DNA of 64,000 nt from Acanthosepion lycidas (GCA_963932145.1 OZ010596.1:85677776-85741775), one strand, 5' to 3'; counted from the stretch's first letter, positions 11,891 through 26,005 are shown. Notes: generated by a model from the sequence alone, not told the origin. Numbers and translations: made by a program.

Positions 11891-12199
11891 AACCATTGTT
11901 AGTATTGTAATTAGACATGCACCTCTTATCAAAAATGGTACTTTCTTGTTTCTAATTTAATTTTAAACAAATGTTACATAGTTTTATTGATAGAGAAAGA
12001 GAGAAAGAAAAAAAAATTCACTAGAGTTTTGTTACAGTCAAGAAATAGTCATATCCTTCAAGGACAGATAAGCATGAAAAAATACTAATAAAAATAGTCT
12101 AGAATGCTAAGCTACCTACATTTCTAAGAGAAATTGTTCCTGTTGCAAATTTTTTTTTTTTTTTTTAACTCAAAACAATGACTTTTGGAATGCAGGACT

Positions 12200-12870
12200 T
12201 TTTTTTTTTTTAGGTCAAGTGATTCTAAATAAATCGACATTCATAAACAGTGGATGGTGGAGAGTCATGGCGATGCATATACCAGGCCCTCACAAAAACA
12301 TGCGACTGGGGTCCATGACTGGGAACGGACATGTAGAAGCCTAAATTACTACTAAATAACAATTCCTAAGAACATTTTTAGCATGGATTTTGTTAATAAT
12401 GTCCAGTAATTAACAAATTAACAACTATATAATATGAGGAAGCATCTTACAATTATTGACTTATTTCTATAAATGCAAATGTACAAAGAAAGAACAAAAA
12501 TACCATACAATAACTAAATGCAAAAAAAGAAAAAAAAAAAAAAAATCACTTTACTTACCTTAAATTAGAAATTTTTAGATAATATTGCAAAAATAATGAT
12601 TTAATTTGTTTATGTTAATTTAATACAGAATATATAATTATATAATAAAATCAGAACGTAATTTCAACATTTTACAAAATAGAAACAATAATTTTGTTAA
12701 TCTTTACAAAATTTGTGATTTTTATTACATTTACAATTTATTTCACAGAAAATGAAGAAAATATTTATTTTGCTACAATACAATAATAGATATTACCAGT
12801 ACACAGTTTTAAGAATCAAAATCAATTTACATTGACAAGAACACAAAATTAATTAACAGGATAACTTGGG
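12200..12870. other. Unassigned AT-rich sequence
   Basis: No gene recognised. A short higher-GC patch (12240-12330) is not part of any repeat I can identify. Confidence 0.4.
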
Positions 12871-12879
12871 GAGTTAATC

Positions 12880-14950
12880 CATTACATATGTTTAAAAGAA
12901 AAACCCTGCCGAGAAAATAAAAAAATTTGGGTATCCCTGTGATATCCAGAGGAATTTTTAAATTATCACAAACTATTTCTTTCAAAAATGTTCATATTCT
13001 TGAAAATAAAAAAAACTAATATTAAATATTTACTCTTCTGTGGAACAAACCTTTATTGTAACATAGCCTGCTATATACAAATGTGACATTTTAATATATT
13101 TAGAAGGATCCTAGTTTTAAGGTCTGGTAAATTATCAAATGTTTGGCATCCCATTTCATTCAGCAAATGTTCACATTTTGAGCAATTATGGCCTGGATCA
13201 AAGTTGTATTCTTTGACTTAAACATTTAAGTAGTTTTAGTTTTTTTTCAATACTAAAAAATTTTTCAATAACATTTTGAACTGTTATAAAATATGCATCT
13301 TGAGAACTTTGTATTAATTTTCCAAATTGTCTTTGGTAAAGTCACCACTCATGACAAAATTAAATCCACTGTTTAACAAATATCTGCAAACATCAATTAA
13401 GCTATCGCATGTATATTCAATGACTAAATTAGTATTTCTTGTTAAAGATTTCATTCTTTTTCCTTGCTTTCCTTCCATTCCTTTTGTCATTTTCCCAAAA
13501 TTAGAAAGAAATAACAGATGTTTGTCATCTAAATCTGATATCACTTTTCAGTGGATCATTTTTCTTAGTGTCACCATATACATATCTGACAAAGACAATT
13601 TTCCAAAATTTTAAGACTTTTTCAGTGAAATTAACTGTTTCTGCAGTATCCTCGCCATTTAATGGGTGCATCTTAATGGCACCTAGAGTTTGATCATAAA
13701 AAACAATGGAGAACATTTTGTCACTTAACAGGTTTTGGGTAAACCTTACATTAGTTTGTTTCAACAGTTTAACAAATTGAATTTTTTTCAAATTCAAAAG
13801 GACATTTTAATATTTCCTGTTCTTAACAGGCTTATTAAAAACAGTGCCAAATTGTTTAAAAAGATTGATGGGTCTTGTTCTTGTCACATACGATTGCAAT
13901 TACTTGAACCTTTAATTGTTTGATTACATCAACAATATATTAGTTTTTTTTTCATATGAAAAGTTGCATCTAATTTTGTACCTGGAATCATTTTAAGTAA
14001 AATTTTTGGTTCACCATTTAAACATTTTACCATGATGCCCAATACTGTTTTTTGCTAATCCCTCAGAATTTTCAGCCAACCAAATAAATTACCTCCATGG
14101 TATTATAGAGCAACTTTGATATACGCTTTATCAACTAAGAATGCACTTTATCTGATTTTGAGAAATTTTACTAATAATATTCAAGAAAATTAAAGTCATC
14201 TAATTTTGAAACTTTTGATACCAAAGCTGATAATGTTCTCACACTTGGTAACTTAAAATCCTCCTAAAATTTGTTTTATAATCATCAAGATATAGCAAAA
14301 TATTCAAATGCCCTGATAAGAATATCAGAATCATATTTTGTCCCAATCCTTTGTGGTTACACACATTAATATGTTCTTTTAATTTTTTTTTATTATCAAT
14401 TTTTAAGTTACTAAGATAATGAATTGCTTCAATGATTTGTGACCAGTGCTGAAACATTGATATTTGACTTGTATAACACACACAGGCATGGTAACATCTG
14501 AATCACAGTTTTTCAAAAATTTGAATTAAAAATATTGGAATACCTCCAGTGATTGGATCAGTAGCTGGCTGATTGATTTATAGCATGTAACTGCTGACAC
14601 AAAATCCTGTTGAACAATATTCTGATACAAATTTTCAAAAGTGAGAATTTTGTCCTTTTCTAGAAACTGTGCCAACTCGTCATTTTGCACAGAAGCAGAA
14701 GTTTTATTTGTTGTTCTCGGTTTTGGTTGAGGACGAGGTAATACACTTGATGGCAAATGATCAAATACTGAGTTTTATAATCAAATGCCTTTCACAAACA
14801 ACAGTGTCTGGTTTGTCAGGGTTTTTTTCTTTAGGTATAGCCTTTAACCATCATTCTTGCTCATTCTGATCTTGGGATAGATGAAACACACAAACCTTCT
14901 TTTGGTCATCATAGATATCACAACAACCTATTACATAGCATTTTTTAAAT
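12880..14950 (-). pseudogene. P-element-like transposase with THAP domain, decayed
   Basis: Minus-strand relic of a P-superfamily DNA transposon. From the N terminus: a THAP-like zinc finger at about 14770-14945 (C-Y-V-I-G-C ... W-L-K-A-I-P ... V-V-C-E-R-H, with an in-frame stop just before the W); a linker with P-S-S-V-L-P-R-P-Q-P and N-D-E-L-A-Q-F-L-E-K-D-K (14526-14756); a catalytic-core region with I-A-I-V-C-D-like sequence near 13870-13900; F-Y-D-Q-T-L-G-A-I-K-M-H-P (13525-13797); L-F-L-S-N-F-G-K-M and the C-terminal S-G-D-F-T-K-D-N-L-E-N (13314-13544); and a trailing cysteine block near 13150-13190. Several frame changes and stops make it non-functional. No terminal repeats were identified. 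Single copy here, so it could instead descend from a domesticated THAP9-like gene, but the decay argues for a dead transposon. Confidence 0.72.
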
Positions 14951-15141
14951 TTCAGAATTTAAAATTTAAAGCTTGTATGAATGTAGAAATCTTTTAGAAC
15001 ATGGATTAAGAAATGCCAGGACGAAGGAATTTGGGATTCAGACATGGGAATTTTTGAGTTTGGAAAATTAAATTTTGGATAATCGTATTTTACAGGGGTG
15101 GGTGCAGATCAATCACCTCCATGAAATACAATGACCTAAAT

Positions 15142-15212
15142 AAAATTAACCAGTTTAATATTTTTACAGTATTTTTTTTAATTTACTGTAAAAATATTTA
15201 ACTAGTTAATTT
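15142..15212. repeat. 71-bp AT-rich palindrome
   Basis: AAAATTAACCAGTTTAATAT and its near-complement flank an AT centre, with one arm reading ACTGTAAAAATATTTAACTA. A hairpin-forming foldback of unknown family. Confidence 0.6.
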
Positions 15213-15334
15213 TGCTTTACATTTTTAACAACAATGCTAGTAAAATTCATTTTTTTTTTAAATATCAGTAAATAATTTTTTTTTTAATTTTTAAGTCAAT
15301 ATATTTGTTATGAAGAATAGTATCAAACAAAATA

Positions 15335-15413
15335 TTAGATTGGTGCAAAAATAATATAGTTTTTTGACGTTCAACTTCAGAAGAAAAACGGCATTATTTT
15401 TGCACCAACCTAA
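15335..15413. mobile_element. MADE1-like mariner MITE, copy 2
   Basis: A 79-bp element flanked by TA (15333-15334 and 15414-15415). Its ends TTAGATTGGTGCAAAAATAA and TTTTTGCACCAACCTAA match the 4705-4806 copy; the centre is diverged and shortened. Older than the 4.7-kb copy. Confidence 0.88.
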
Positions 15414-15419
15414 TATTAA

Positions 15420-18400
15420 ACTCAATCTTTTTTTCAAATGGGCAAATTTCTGTCAAGTAAAATAGGAAAATTAGTAGTGCAAAAAGTTACATTCATTTTT
15501 TTTTTTCTTACAATACGGTATCAACATACTTCACACGATTAATGAAAACACAAATTATTCATTAAAAATTAATTTTATAGTCAAAAGATTCATTATTATG
15601 AAGAATAAAGAAAAAATTTAAATTAACTTTCTGTGACAAAGTTCATAATAATGACCTTTTTTAAAATTTTGATGTTTAATTGCAAAAATGAGATTAGATT
15701 GACAAGAAGACTATGTTGTCTATTATTCTTTTTTAATTTTTTATTTTTTTTTACATCTTTATAGTATATTTTTAATAGTTATAATGAATGTATTAAATTT
15801 ATTGAATTTAATTTTTGACATTAACTTTGTGATAAATGGTAAATTTGTTTTTTAATCTCCGTGTTAAATATCTATTAAAATTTTCCGAAATCATTTCTGT
15901 GTAAATGTACATGCTGAACTCGAAATAACAATTAAATTATGATAAAACCTACCATTTTGGAGTTATTGACAAGAAAAATTCAGACTCACTTGTAATCATT
16001 TGTCTGCCATTACCGGCTTTGTGTAATTAGCTTCACTGCAGATCACTTCCGTCACACAATCATAAGTTTTTGGCCTATTTACTGCTTTTACTCATCTAAA
16101 TTTTTAAACTTTACTAATTACCCAGGTCATTTGCTTTTGTTCTTTGGACAAGTCCAAGAGGACCTTTTAAATATATTCCTTTAGGATGGCTTCCAGGGAA
16201 TTAAACTCAGATAATTTTTTCTAATATAAAGTTAAAATGAAGAGAGAGGGGGGGAATCAAATATTTTTTTTTTTTTAAATCTGCAAATGGCATACAAAAT
16301 CTATCTTTGCCAATGAGGCAACTACCAAACTCCATAAAAGAAACAAAAGTTTTTTTTTTTTTTATACGACTCATGAAAAAAGTCAGGAAAATCCAAAATC
16401 ATGTGAAGGATTGTCAAGATCATCAGATTCCATTAAGAATATCTGGGCACAAAAATAAAACAGTTTTATCAAGAGGCACTCATATATGTATGAAAGATTT
16501 CAGAATTGAATGTTCTTGTCTTGTACAGTTCCAAATCACTCTTGGTAAGGCACAGAATTTGGTTAGCTTTTTATTGGTACATTTGAAATTAACAATTGCT
16601 GCATCCTAAAAATACATTATTGCATTTAGTATATCTGAAGATATTCTGAAGATATTGATTAGGCTTATGGCATTAGGCTTAATACTTTAGCATTCAACAC
16701 ACTCAAAACAGTCCCATAAATATCAGCTCTCAAAGTTTCACTGTTTGTGGTCAAAGTCCTACTGTTTGTATGACTTCCTATGTTATTTGTGATGATGCTA
16801 TCATATATTATGGCAGAGTATACATGGGGCAGGTTACACCAGTTTGAACATTGAGAGCCAATATTTAAGGGAGGAGTTGAATGCTAAAGGGTTAAGGCTA
16901 CAAAATGACACCATTGTATTACCCTAGACATACAGGGTCCTGTGAATTGCTAGTTAAAGCATATCTGGCTGTTGTGTGTTAAATCTGTTTGATTCAGTTA
17001 ATAGACAAGTGACACAAATGTAAATAAGATGTGAGTATAACAATCAAGATGAACATCATTAAACGTTTCATTCTTAAAATTACATTTGGTAATTCCTAGC
17101 TTAAAAAAAAAAAAGAAAAAAAAAAGAAAAAAGGAATAAAAACATTCATATAGCTTAAAGTTTAATAAATTTTAATATTTGGGAAAGCATTAAATTTCTT
17201 TAAAAAATGAATATAGGTAACATAGCACAATGAACTAATTTTATGCTGAGTGGCAGATCAGTGATTATCACATCTAAAATAAAAAATAAAAATTACCACA
17301 TATATAAAAATTGTATTCAAAAAAGGAAGAATGAAATTTATGATCTGACCCACTTCCTAAAATCTGATCAAACAAGAATTTTTTGATATTTCTTTTTGAT
17401 TGGGTAGAGAAATTTTCAGCACCCTCTTGTCAGGAAATACAAACAGAAAACATTATTAGGCATTTGCTACTAAGAGAGCAGATAACATCATACATCACAT
17501 TTGTTTGGTTACTATATATTACTATTACTTTGTATAGGAAAAACTGGAATCTTTTTATTGACTAAGAATCACAACTATTTGGGAGTTTTCAGCGAAACAT
17601 GTAGCAGCAAGAAAAACAGGATTAGTCAAATACTAACTTGGATCTTCTAAACCAAGATAAAGACACTGTACATTCACATCACTTGATTTTAGAGTGGTCA
17701 CTAAATTCTTCCACCCAGTTAACACCTAACTGAAATCTTCAGCATGCATTGTATACTGCTTGTGAGAGTTGACTTCTGCCCTGACATTGTTTTAGATATT
17801 GGTCAATCAACAAACTGACTCATGCACTGACACAGTTCTGGTTTTTGTACTAGACATGGTATTATGCTATACATGTGGTCATACAGAGTTTAATTTTATT
17901 GTGTAAACATAGATCATTTTTCCAATGTATTTCAATGTGTCACTTTCTTCCTTTTGTTATTGCAAAGAGATTTATGTTGGTCATTTAACAAACATGGACC
18001 TCTCTCAGTATGATTATAATCCTGGCTTTTTGAAATTACTGAACAATCATAACATTAGCTTTAGTTAATTCTGGGTTCTTTTCTCAAAAATTAATTTGAT
18101 TTCATCTTCTTTCAAATGTTAGTTCAAAATAAAAGATTTCATTTTCTATCAAGCAGAAAATATAAAGGTACTTATAGCCTACTTGTAAAATCCTAACTAC
18201 TTAGATCCATCTTTTAGGCCTCTTACATTAAACTTAACCCACTCCAACTGACTATAATTGTAGATTCCACTGGCTTGTAAAATCCACAAATGTAATAGTG
18301 TCACAATCACAGGATTAGCAAAGTTGACATATATATATATATATATATATATATTACAGTCAACAACAAAATTATTCATAAAATTGAAATAAATATTAAA

Positions 18401-19825
18401 AAACTGATAAATTATGAAATAAAAATACAATTGTGTTTATTTTTTTAAAAGAAAACTGGGGATATGTTAAAAAACAAAGACATTACTTTTCTTTTTTTCT
18501 AAAATCAGGAAAACTTTTTACAATATTAAAAGATAACATTTTTGTTTATATACCCTTTGTTTTATTTAAAAAGAAAAAACAAAAAATACATTGTACTTTT
18601 AATTCATAATTTATTAGTTTTTTAATATTTATTTCAATTCTAACAAGTGAGAAAATGTTCAAATTTTTATCACACTTTTTATTCACAACTTGTAAGTGAG
18701 GTTTATCCCTGCAAGCTGACAGCGTGTTTTGGAGACATTTTGTTTTTTTTTGTTTTTTTTATTTTTGGTTGGCTGGCTTTGAGCTAGCCATATCAAAGAC
18801 AAATTGGCTTCATTTGAACCATATCTTCCTAATCATTGCTTTTTTTTGCAAAAATTATTGAAATTATGCTATTGTTTTCTTTCTTTTCTGAAAACTCTCC
18901 ACCAACTAAAAGTGCCCCGCCCCGTGTGTAATGGATCTGATTGATGGCTTAGAGAAATGGCAGTCACCCATGGTCAATGTTCAATCACAAATAAAAGTCA
19001 TGTTTGTCACACTTGCATATACTACAGAGTTATTTCTACATTTTAATGACAACTTCTTTATTTTCAACTATCTTTTATGGACTGTCTGTAAACTTCTTTG
19101 AGTTGAGAGAAGAAAGAATTATGAATTAAAATAAGTAAATAAAAACACGGTGATACAAAAATATATAGTTGAAAGTATCAAGAGTTGAAACTTAAACATA
19201 TTTACAATTCTTCATATGTTTTTCTACAGAGTCAAAAATTTAGCTTTTAAATTGAAAATCTATTAAATGCATTGTGATAATGATACTGATTGTCTGAATT
19301 TAAGAACTTAAAGAATTTTTCCTTATATCAAGTTAAAAATTATTCCTCAGGTAAATTTGTTATTTGTTTATTTATTCAAGTCAGCAAGTTCTTTATGAAT
19401 TGAAAGGCGGTTCCAGTTAAATTTACATTTTCAGCTAAAAAGACAAGTGAATGTTAAAAAGGTTTTGTTACAAGAACAAGTATTATTGCATTCCACAAAT
19501 GATTTAATGCTTAAGAAACTGTCAATTCCATTGTGCAAACAATTTCAGCAGAACTTGATTACAAAAACCATAAAGCCTTTAAAAAGAAGAGAAAAACAGT
19601 AAATTCAAATAATTTATTGTTTTTTTTTTAATATTTCTTTTTCATCTAGAGTAACAAAAGTACAGGATATTGAAGTATTTTTGCAGTAAAAACAGAAATG
19701 TTTTAACTCAAATTTTCTTTATTAAATGTGAGGGCAGCTAAAAAGTTCATCGCTAAACTTACTTCTTAAAAAATTGACCAAATAAACAAACATCAGCATC
19801 TATTTTTGAATCATTGATTTTGACA
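15420..19825. other. 4.4 kb without recognisable genes
   Basis: AT-rich intergenic sequence with poly-T/poly-A runs and a TA microsatellite at 18326-18354. Short open frames here lack composition bias and known motifs, and are not called. Confidence 0.5.
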
Positions 19826-19830
19826 AGAAC

Positions 19831-20310
19831 TTGTTATACTCTGTGGCAATTAGATCTCATTTGGCATGCTGGCAGGGCATGAATGCCGTGAAGTCAGGGA
19901 ACAAAATAAAAAGTCGTTCTCTGTGCATAGGCTCCAAGCATCACATCCAATCTATGAAACAAGCCCTGTCAAAAGCAATACTGGCTAATCATGAATGTTC
20001 CTGTCAGAAAAGAAGATGCCTCTGGGGATTAACAGATCTGCTTAAAAGCAGGTCTTAGATAATGACCATGAGCCAACACGTGGGGCGTTGCTGCTGCCAC
20101 CTCTCAACGACTGCCCTGCTCAATGACTTACCACTCCCAGACTTGACTAAACACCTCGGCTATCTAGCTTCAACATGATAACATCAAAGTTGAGATGTTA
20201 AGATGACACCACCTAGCTACAAGGCTTCATTGTCGCCAATGCTGTCACCTTGGCAAATACCAGCCATGCCAATCTGACACCACCTTGGGAACCCACTGCT
20301 GTCACCTTGC
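19831..20310. other. Unassigned higher-GC island
   Basis: About 480 bases clearly richer in GC than the surroundings, with the imperfect internal repeat CTGTCACCTTG (20242 and 20299) and short related phrases such as GACACCACCT. A 75-residue open frame (19831-20058, plus) has no recognisable motif. Probably the remains of a mobile element; family unknown. Confidence 0.4.
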
Positions 20311-22179
20311 TTTTAAATAGTTGTGTGCAATAATATATTTGCAAATTTAAGGATTTATGCCATGAATACCATGTAAAATCAATAACAGAATTAATATATT
20401 GGGGCCTTTTTATTGACAATATATTCATATTTGAATAAAAAAAAAACAAAAAACAAAAAAAAACAAAAAAACACACATATGCTTCTTTTCTTTTATGTAC
20501 ATATTTATTTTTCTATAAAGCCACGGAGCAACATACGCTTTTTGCTTTTTATTATTAACAGTAACAAGAGTTTCTCCAGTGTTATCTCAAGTTAGCAAAA
20601 TTTACATAAATTCGATCTAAGTTACAATCTCAGATAAGCAAGCAGAAAAAGACAAAACTCGGTGAATATCTGTAGCTTAGCAGCTATTGCTTAATCAGAA
20701 ATTTTTACTGGAAATTGTTCAATTCACGGAGAAGGATTAACCTTTATCAATCTGTATGCAATTTCATTTGCTGTACAAAAGGTTTTTCCTGCTACTGGAG
20801 GTGACTGATCCCTGAATTTGAATTTGATTTTCATACTTGTGTTGTCATATCCTGCTACGAGTGAAATTAATAATAAGGATACTGCAATTGAGAAGCCTTG
20901 AAAAAGAATGCAGTGGAAAGAGATGTAATATTAATAATGCAGAGTGCTAAAGGTTAAATTAAATGCATTCACAAAGGAGATTAGGTTGAAAAATGTGTGT
21001 GTAAAATAAATGTTTCTTTCAGCATTAAACTTGCTGATTTCTCTACATTATTTTGAGAAATTGCCGAGAGAATGAAAAAGCAGTCAGTCAGTTTCATAAG
21101 ACTGCATTTATGTAGTTTAATTTGAAAATCAAAATTGAAGTAGATTTTAAAAATTTTAATGTGTTGTACCCAGAAACAAAAAAAAAATAAAGAATGCTAA
21201 TCAGATTGGTTGCTGCTGCAAAAATTGAGGTTTGAAAGGATCTTTCTTGAATGATTTCTGTTAGCAAAAAAAGGAATCTAGGGGAAGTAATGAGATTTTC
21301 CTTTTAATCAAAGTTTACAATTTGACTTTTTAGTCTACAAATGGGTGATTATCAAATCACTGACCAAGATATAAAGGAAAATTGTCTTTGTTATAAGAAA
21401 CTGGAAAGTAACATTATTTGAAGATTTTATATGTATAAATACAAAGATTTCAGAGAAAAAAAAAAAAAAAAAAAAAACTACATTAGTTACTTAGCTCCCT
21501 TCAATAAATTTAAAAGTACAGGTAAAATAATTTAAGTTTCCCTATGCCTATTATTAGCGTATCTGCTATGCAGTGGTGGTTAACAAGCTCATTTTGAAAG
21601 CTATTGTTAATAAGTTCAATCTCCTCTGGCTGTCCCATGTTTTTAACCTTTTGCCAGACTAAACGGAGCTGAGTAAATGCAGAGTTGTTCCCTTTATTCT
21701 ACCATGACAAATGCTAATTAACTGTAAAAATATTCCGATTTTTTTTTACAAAGTCTTTTATATTCAGTACCAAAATAGTCAATAAAATATTACACATTAA
21801 ATAAAATACACTTTTTTACTCACACACCCACACAGCTATTTAAGGAGTGTAAGGTGTGTCATGTCAAGTACATAACAAAAACTGAAGTGAAATCAATCCT
21901 TGATCAAGAAAAGCACTGGTACATGAATATTTTGTAGTTGATTTTATACAATATTTTTTCCTGTCACTTGAATGCAGTTTTGAGTTTTACATTGTAAAAC
22001 AGACTAGGGTAAAGAAATAAGAATTAAGAGTGTGTATTTCCTTTTTTTTTTAAATACATGTTTTTCTTAATTGCAGAGTAGGTGAGAAACTCAGCAGGGA
22101 ATCATTCTATTGTCACCAACCACTGTGCCTAGGGGGAAACATCTATTCTGATTCAAAACTAGAAAAAATTCAATAAAAG

Positions 22180-22210
<31 letters not shown>

Positions 22211-24680
22211 AGATATGAATCAGAAATCCAATAATCTTCTCACTTATGTAGGAAGACATGCATCAAAGTGGTTAACCTAACTAAGCTGGTTTAAATGATT
22301 AACACTGTAGATATTTTGAGGATGTTGGTTATATATAATATAGTATTTGTTCTCAAGTAATGATTTGATCACTGAATATGAATATCATCTGGTCAAGATA
22401 CGGTAGATGCTAAATAGTTGAAATCTTGGCAAAAGCTAATTCTTCATATCTTGCTTTCTTTATGGCTGCAGCAAATAAAACAACCTGAGCATTTTGATAA
22501 AAGACAATATAACATGAATAAAAACTATTATAAAAATAATAATTACTACAATGTTCTATCCAAGACTATTAAATCAGTTTTGTCATAAAAGATAGAAAAA
22601 GTAATATTTATAGTCATATGAAGATAAAAATCTCATAGCTAATTACAAGAAAAGAAAAAAAAAAGTCCTTAGAAGCACATTTTAAATGTCTTCTTTGAAG
22701 TTAAATTTTGCTTAGTTTTATTTGAAAGATAATAGCCTAAAGCTAATCTATATGAAAAGAAAATTAAATTTCCAGATGTAAGTAAAGTTTTTAGGTTTGT
22801 TTTTTTTAAATTCACTTGTCACCCATCTCAAATGACAACTATAGACAAAAAAAAAAAAAAAAAAAAAAAAAATTCATAAATCTCTTAAAAATTCAATATT
22901 TGTTCTGGAGAGGTTTCAAAATGCTGACAATGTATTGCAAAGTTCTGCATTTAGGTCTCAAGGCACAGGGGCATAAGCATGTTCATTATGAGATTTTTTG
23001 TTTGTTTTTTTATTCTTTTTTTTTTTTATACAATGGAGCTACAATCTTTATATAGCTTACGGCTTCACTAATCAAAGGTTAGCATTATCTGAGGGGTAAA
23101 AAAAGGGGGAGGCAACATAAACGACGATGAATAGGTAATAGAAAAAAGAAAATAATCTTTCCCAACTATTTGAAATACAAATGCAAGCAGAAACTTGTGA
23201 CCTTTTATTTAACCTACATCCATAGCAGAAACTGATTTAACAATATAGTGTTTGTGTCGAGAGAGACAGTGAGAATTTTTAATAAAACTTCTAGTTTATA
23301 TTTTTCAAAAAACACTAACATATGAAACAATTTTTATATACATATATAAATTGAATTTCCATATCATAGTCAAATTTCTCAAGCATACACATTTGAGAAA
23401 TATCAATATGAATAAAACAAGTAATTTGAAACCTACAAGTACCAAATATACAAGTTGCTATGAATTTGAATTGCTCAAATTTTTTTACCCATTTTCCTGT
23501 AAGCACTAAAAAGTTTAATATGAATAAAAGATTTTTTTTTCAAAAAGTTAGAAATCTGTTTCATTTTTAGAACATTTTATTTTCAGTGAAAAATGTTCTT
23601 CCAAGCAATTTCTTTGTTATCAAGTTCCAATTAACTTAAGACATCCTACAAAAATAGGAAAAAGAAATTCAATAAAATATTCACATTATTTCTAAATTAA
23701 ACATATTCAGAACTAGAGTTTATGCTTTGACATTTTCCTGTACTAAAACATGAGAGAGAGAGAGAAAGAGACAAATACATTATGATCCTAAATGTACAAA
23801 AGAGACTAAAAATTTTCCAGATAAGATTATTTTTTAATTTTGAAATAAAATATTACCATTTTCAAGAGTTGTTAAACTTGCTGTTAGCATATTTTTTGCC
23901 AATTTTCCAGTTTGTCCTTTCTCTTAAGAAATCAATCCTCATCTCTGGTTTTCATATAAATTGTACAATGAAAGAAGGGTATGTAATCATCCAGACAAAA
24001 TGTAACAAAATGAAAAAAGATTTGGGATTTCTCCATAAATATTTATGCATTTTCTTTTTCAGAAAAAAGAAACTATGGCAATATTTTAATGGTATTAACT
24101 CCTACTCTAAGAATGGGATGCAGCATTAGGCTACTTTTTAAATGTGGGAAAATTTCTAGTCCTCTCAACCTTTTTAACACACCATAAACATTAACCTTGA
24201 ATCTATCTCTTAGTTCAATGGGGTAATACACTGCCTGGGGGATTGGGTCCCTTCTTGAAACTAGGACAAATATATCCTAATACACTTTTTCTTAACGCTC
24301 TCTCTCTCTACCTATCTACAATGTATTTAATGTTTCTTATCTCAATATTAAGTTACCTTCCTATATATGGATGAATTAATGATCTTTTCGTGGGGAATTT
24401 TTATTTGCTGCTTTTAAAAATTTTACAAAAGACAAAATTCTTTGTGAAAAATATTCTTATTTGTTAATTTTTTTTTTTGCTTCCCTGTATTTTCTATTAT
24501 AAAATTCAGTAGTGTGGAAAAACATCACAAAATTGTCAGTGAATGTCTATTGCTTTTTGATACATATATGACAAAGAAAAATATTTTTCATACAGAAGTT
24601 GTTCTTGTGTTAAATTTTAAAAAACACCATGCTTCACAACTAATCAAAATTGTAAAATTTCTAAATGGTTAATCTATGAT
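20311..24680. other. 4.4 kb without recognisable genes
   Basis: AT-rich sequence with poly-A tracts (for example 21457-21477 and 22848-22871) and a TA microsatellite near 22183-22210. No coding motif. Confidence 0.5.
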
Positions 24681-24779
24681 TTAAAACTATAAACTGAAAA
24701 ATGGAAATGTTGGTAACTGATAATCATACAAGCAGTGTCTAGTACAATAGGCAACAATCATTTTGCAATAAATGGATTT

Positions 24780-25905
24780 ATTTCTATTATTAGTAGACAT
24801 TGATTTACTTGCATTAGTCCTCATCTTGGGTGTTATTTCAAAATTTATGTATATCTGTTTTACAACCCAGAAATTAGAATGATCTAACAATGATCTTTAT
24901 TCCTATTATTAGCATTGTTATGAATTCACAGTGTATAAAAATACGAACCCCAGGTAAAAAAAAGAAAAGAAAATGGAAGAAAAGGTGAGTTTCGCACAGA
25001 TAGGAACACACAAACAGGTACCACTGAACAACAAACACAAGATTAACATCTTATTTAACATAATACAAAATATGGGAAAAAATATGGATTGACAGACAGA
25101 CAATAAAAGAACACTTAACTGATATTGGATATCATTTCAAAAGTTTGTGTTCCAGGAATTTGGAGTTCAAATGTTTGTAATAACAGACAAAGTTGCTGTA
25201 GAATGTTCACAAAAGTTTGTTGTTCTTTCTTTTGCAATGTAAAATATAAGATTCTGGAATGTGTGTTCCATTTCCCCTTGGCTGATTGAATTGCATCCGA
25301 GATGAACATATGATTTCTTTTTATTTCTTTGGGTATGATCTCCCTTATCCTTTACCCATTAAACAGTCAAATTTCCTTATTCGCTACACAGCAAGTAATG
25401 GAATAGACATGTGAGTGTATTTCTTATCCTTTATGATTGCATGATGAGCATCTACTTTTTCATGAACATGTTGTTGTTGGAGGTCACTGGGAAAACTAAA
25501 ATTACAATACTAAAATCCCACTTGGTGATGTATGTCATGTGAGTGTAGTTGACTGATTCTTACTCACTTTCTTAGGTCATTCTGATTGTTGTCATGTAAC
25601 CCCAAATTCCTTTCTTACTATTTCTTAGGTCATTCTGTTTGTTGTCAAATGGCTCCAAATTCCTTTTCTGGCCTTTCTTTGCCAAAACAAGACTCACTTC
25701 AGATAGATGGTAAAACTGAACGGGACAGAGAAGAAAGAGAAACACAAAGACAGCAAGTCTTTTATTAAATTTATTGTATGTCTGATTTAACAGTTAACAT
25801 TGAGGGCCATGTCACAATATACAATGATTTACTTGCATCTTGGGTATTATTTTGACATTTATGCATATTTAACTTCTTTCACAACTCAGAAATTAGAACC
25901 ATAGC
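24780..25905. repeat. Pair of diverged direct repeats
   Basis: Segments 24790-24890 and 25820-25905 share, in order, TGATTTACTTGCAT, ATCTTGGGT-TTATTT, TTTATG-ATAT and CAACYCAGAAATTAGAA. Related phrases (CATACAARCAGTGTCTA) occur at 24726 and 30970. An old dispersed repeat family of unknown type. Confidence 0.5.
25568..25672. repeat. Two-copy 53-bp tandem repeat
   Basis: Two units, each starting TTTCTTAGGTCATTCTG and containing TTGTTGTCA and CCAAATTCC, lie head to tail at 25568-25620 and 25621-25672. Confidence 0.75.
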
Positions 25906-25934
25906 CATGAGGTAAGTAAATCCACTTTTTATAG

Positions 25935-26005
25935 AAGGCACATAGTTGAGTGGTTAAAAGCATTTGTTAGTTCAATCCTTATGTTAGGTAGTGCAAAACA
26001 TAACA
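25935..26005 (+). mobile_element. tRNA-like SINE head fragment
   Basis: GTTGAGTGGTTAAAAGCATT resembles a box-A region, and GTTAGTTCAATCCTTATG resembles box B, with spacing shortened relative to a real tRNA. Consistent with a decayed SINE head. Confidence 0.4.

Noticed and set aside
13327-13923. Plus-strand frames of 62-95 residues
   Set aside because: Antisense to the P-element-like relic, whose motifs are on the minus strand.
16307-16609. 100-residue plus-strand frame
   Set aside because: Unbiased composition, poly-F/poly-K run, no motif or splice context.
23782-24129. 115-residue plus-strand frame
   Set aside because: AT-rich composition dominated by F, K, I and N; no motif, likely chance.
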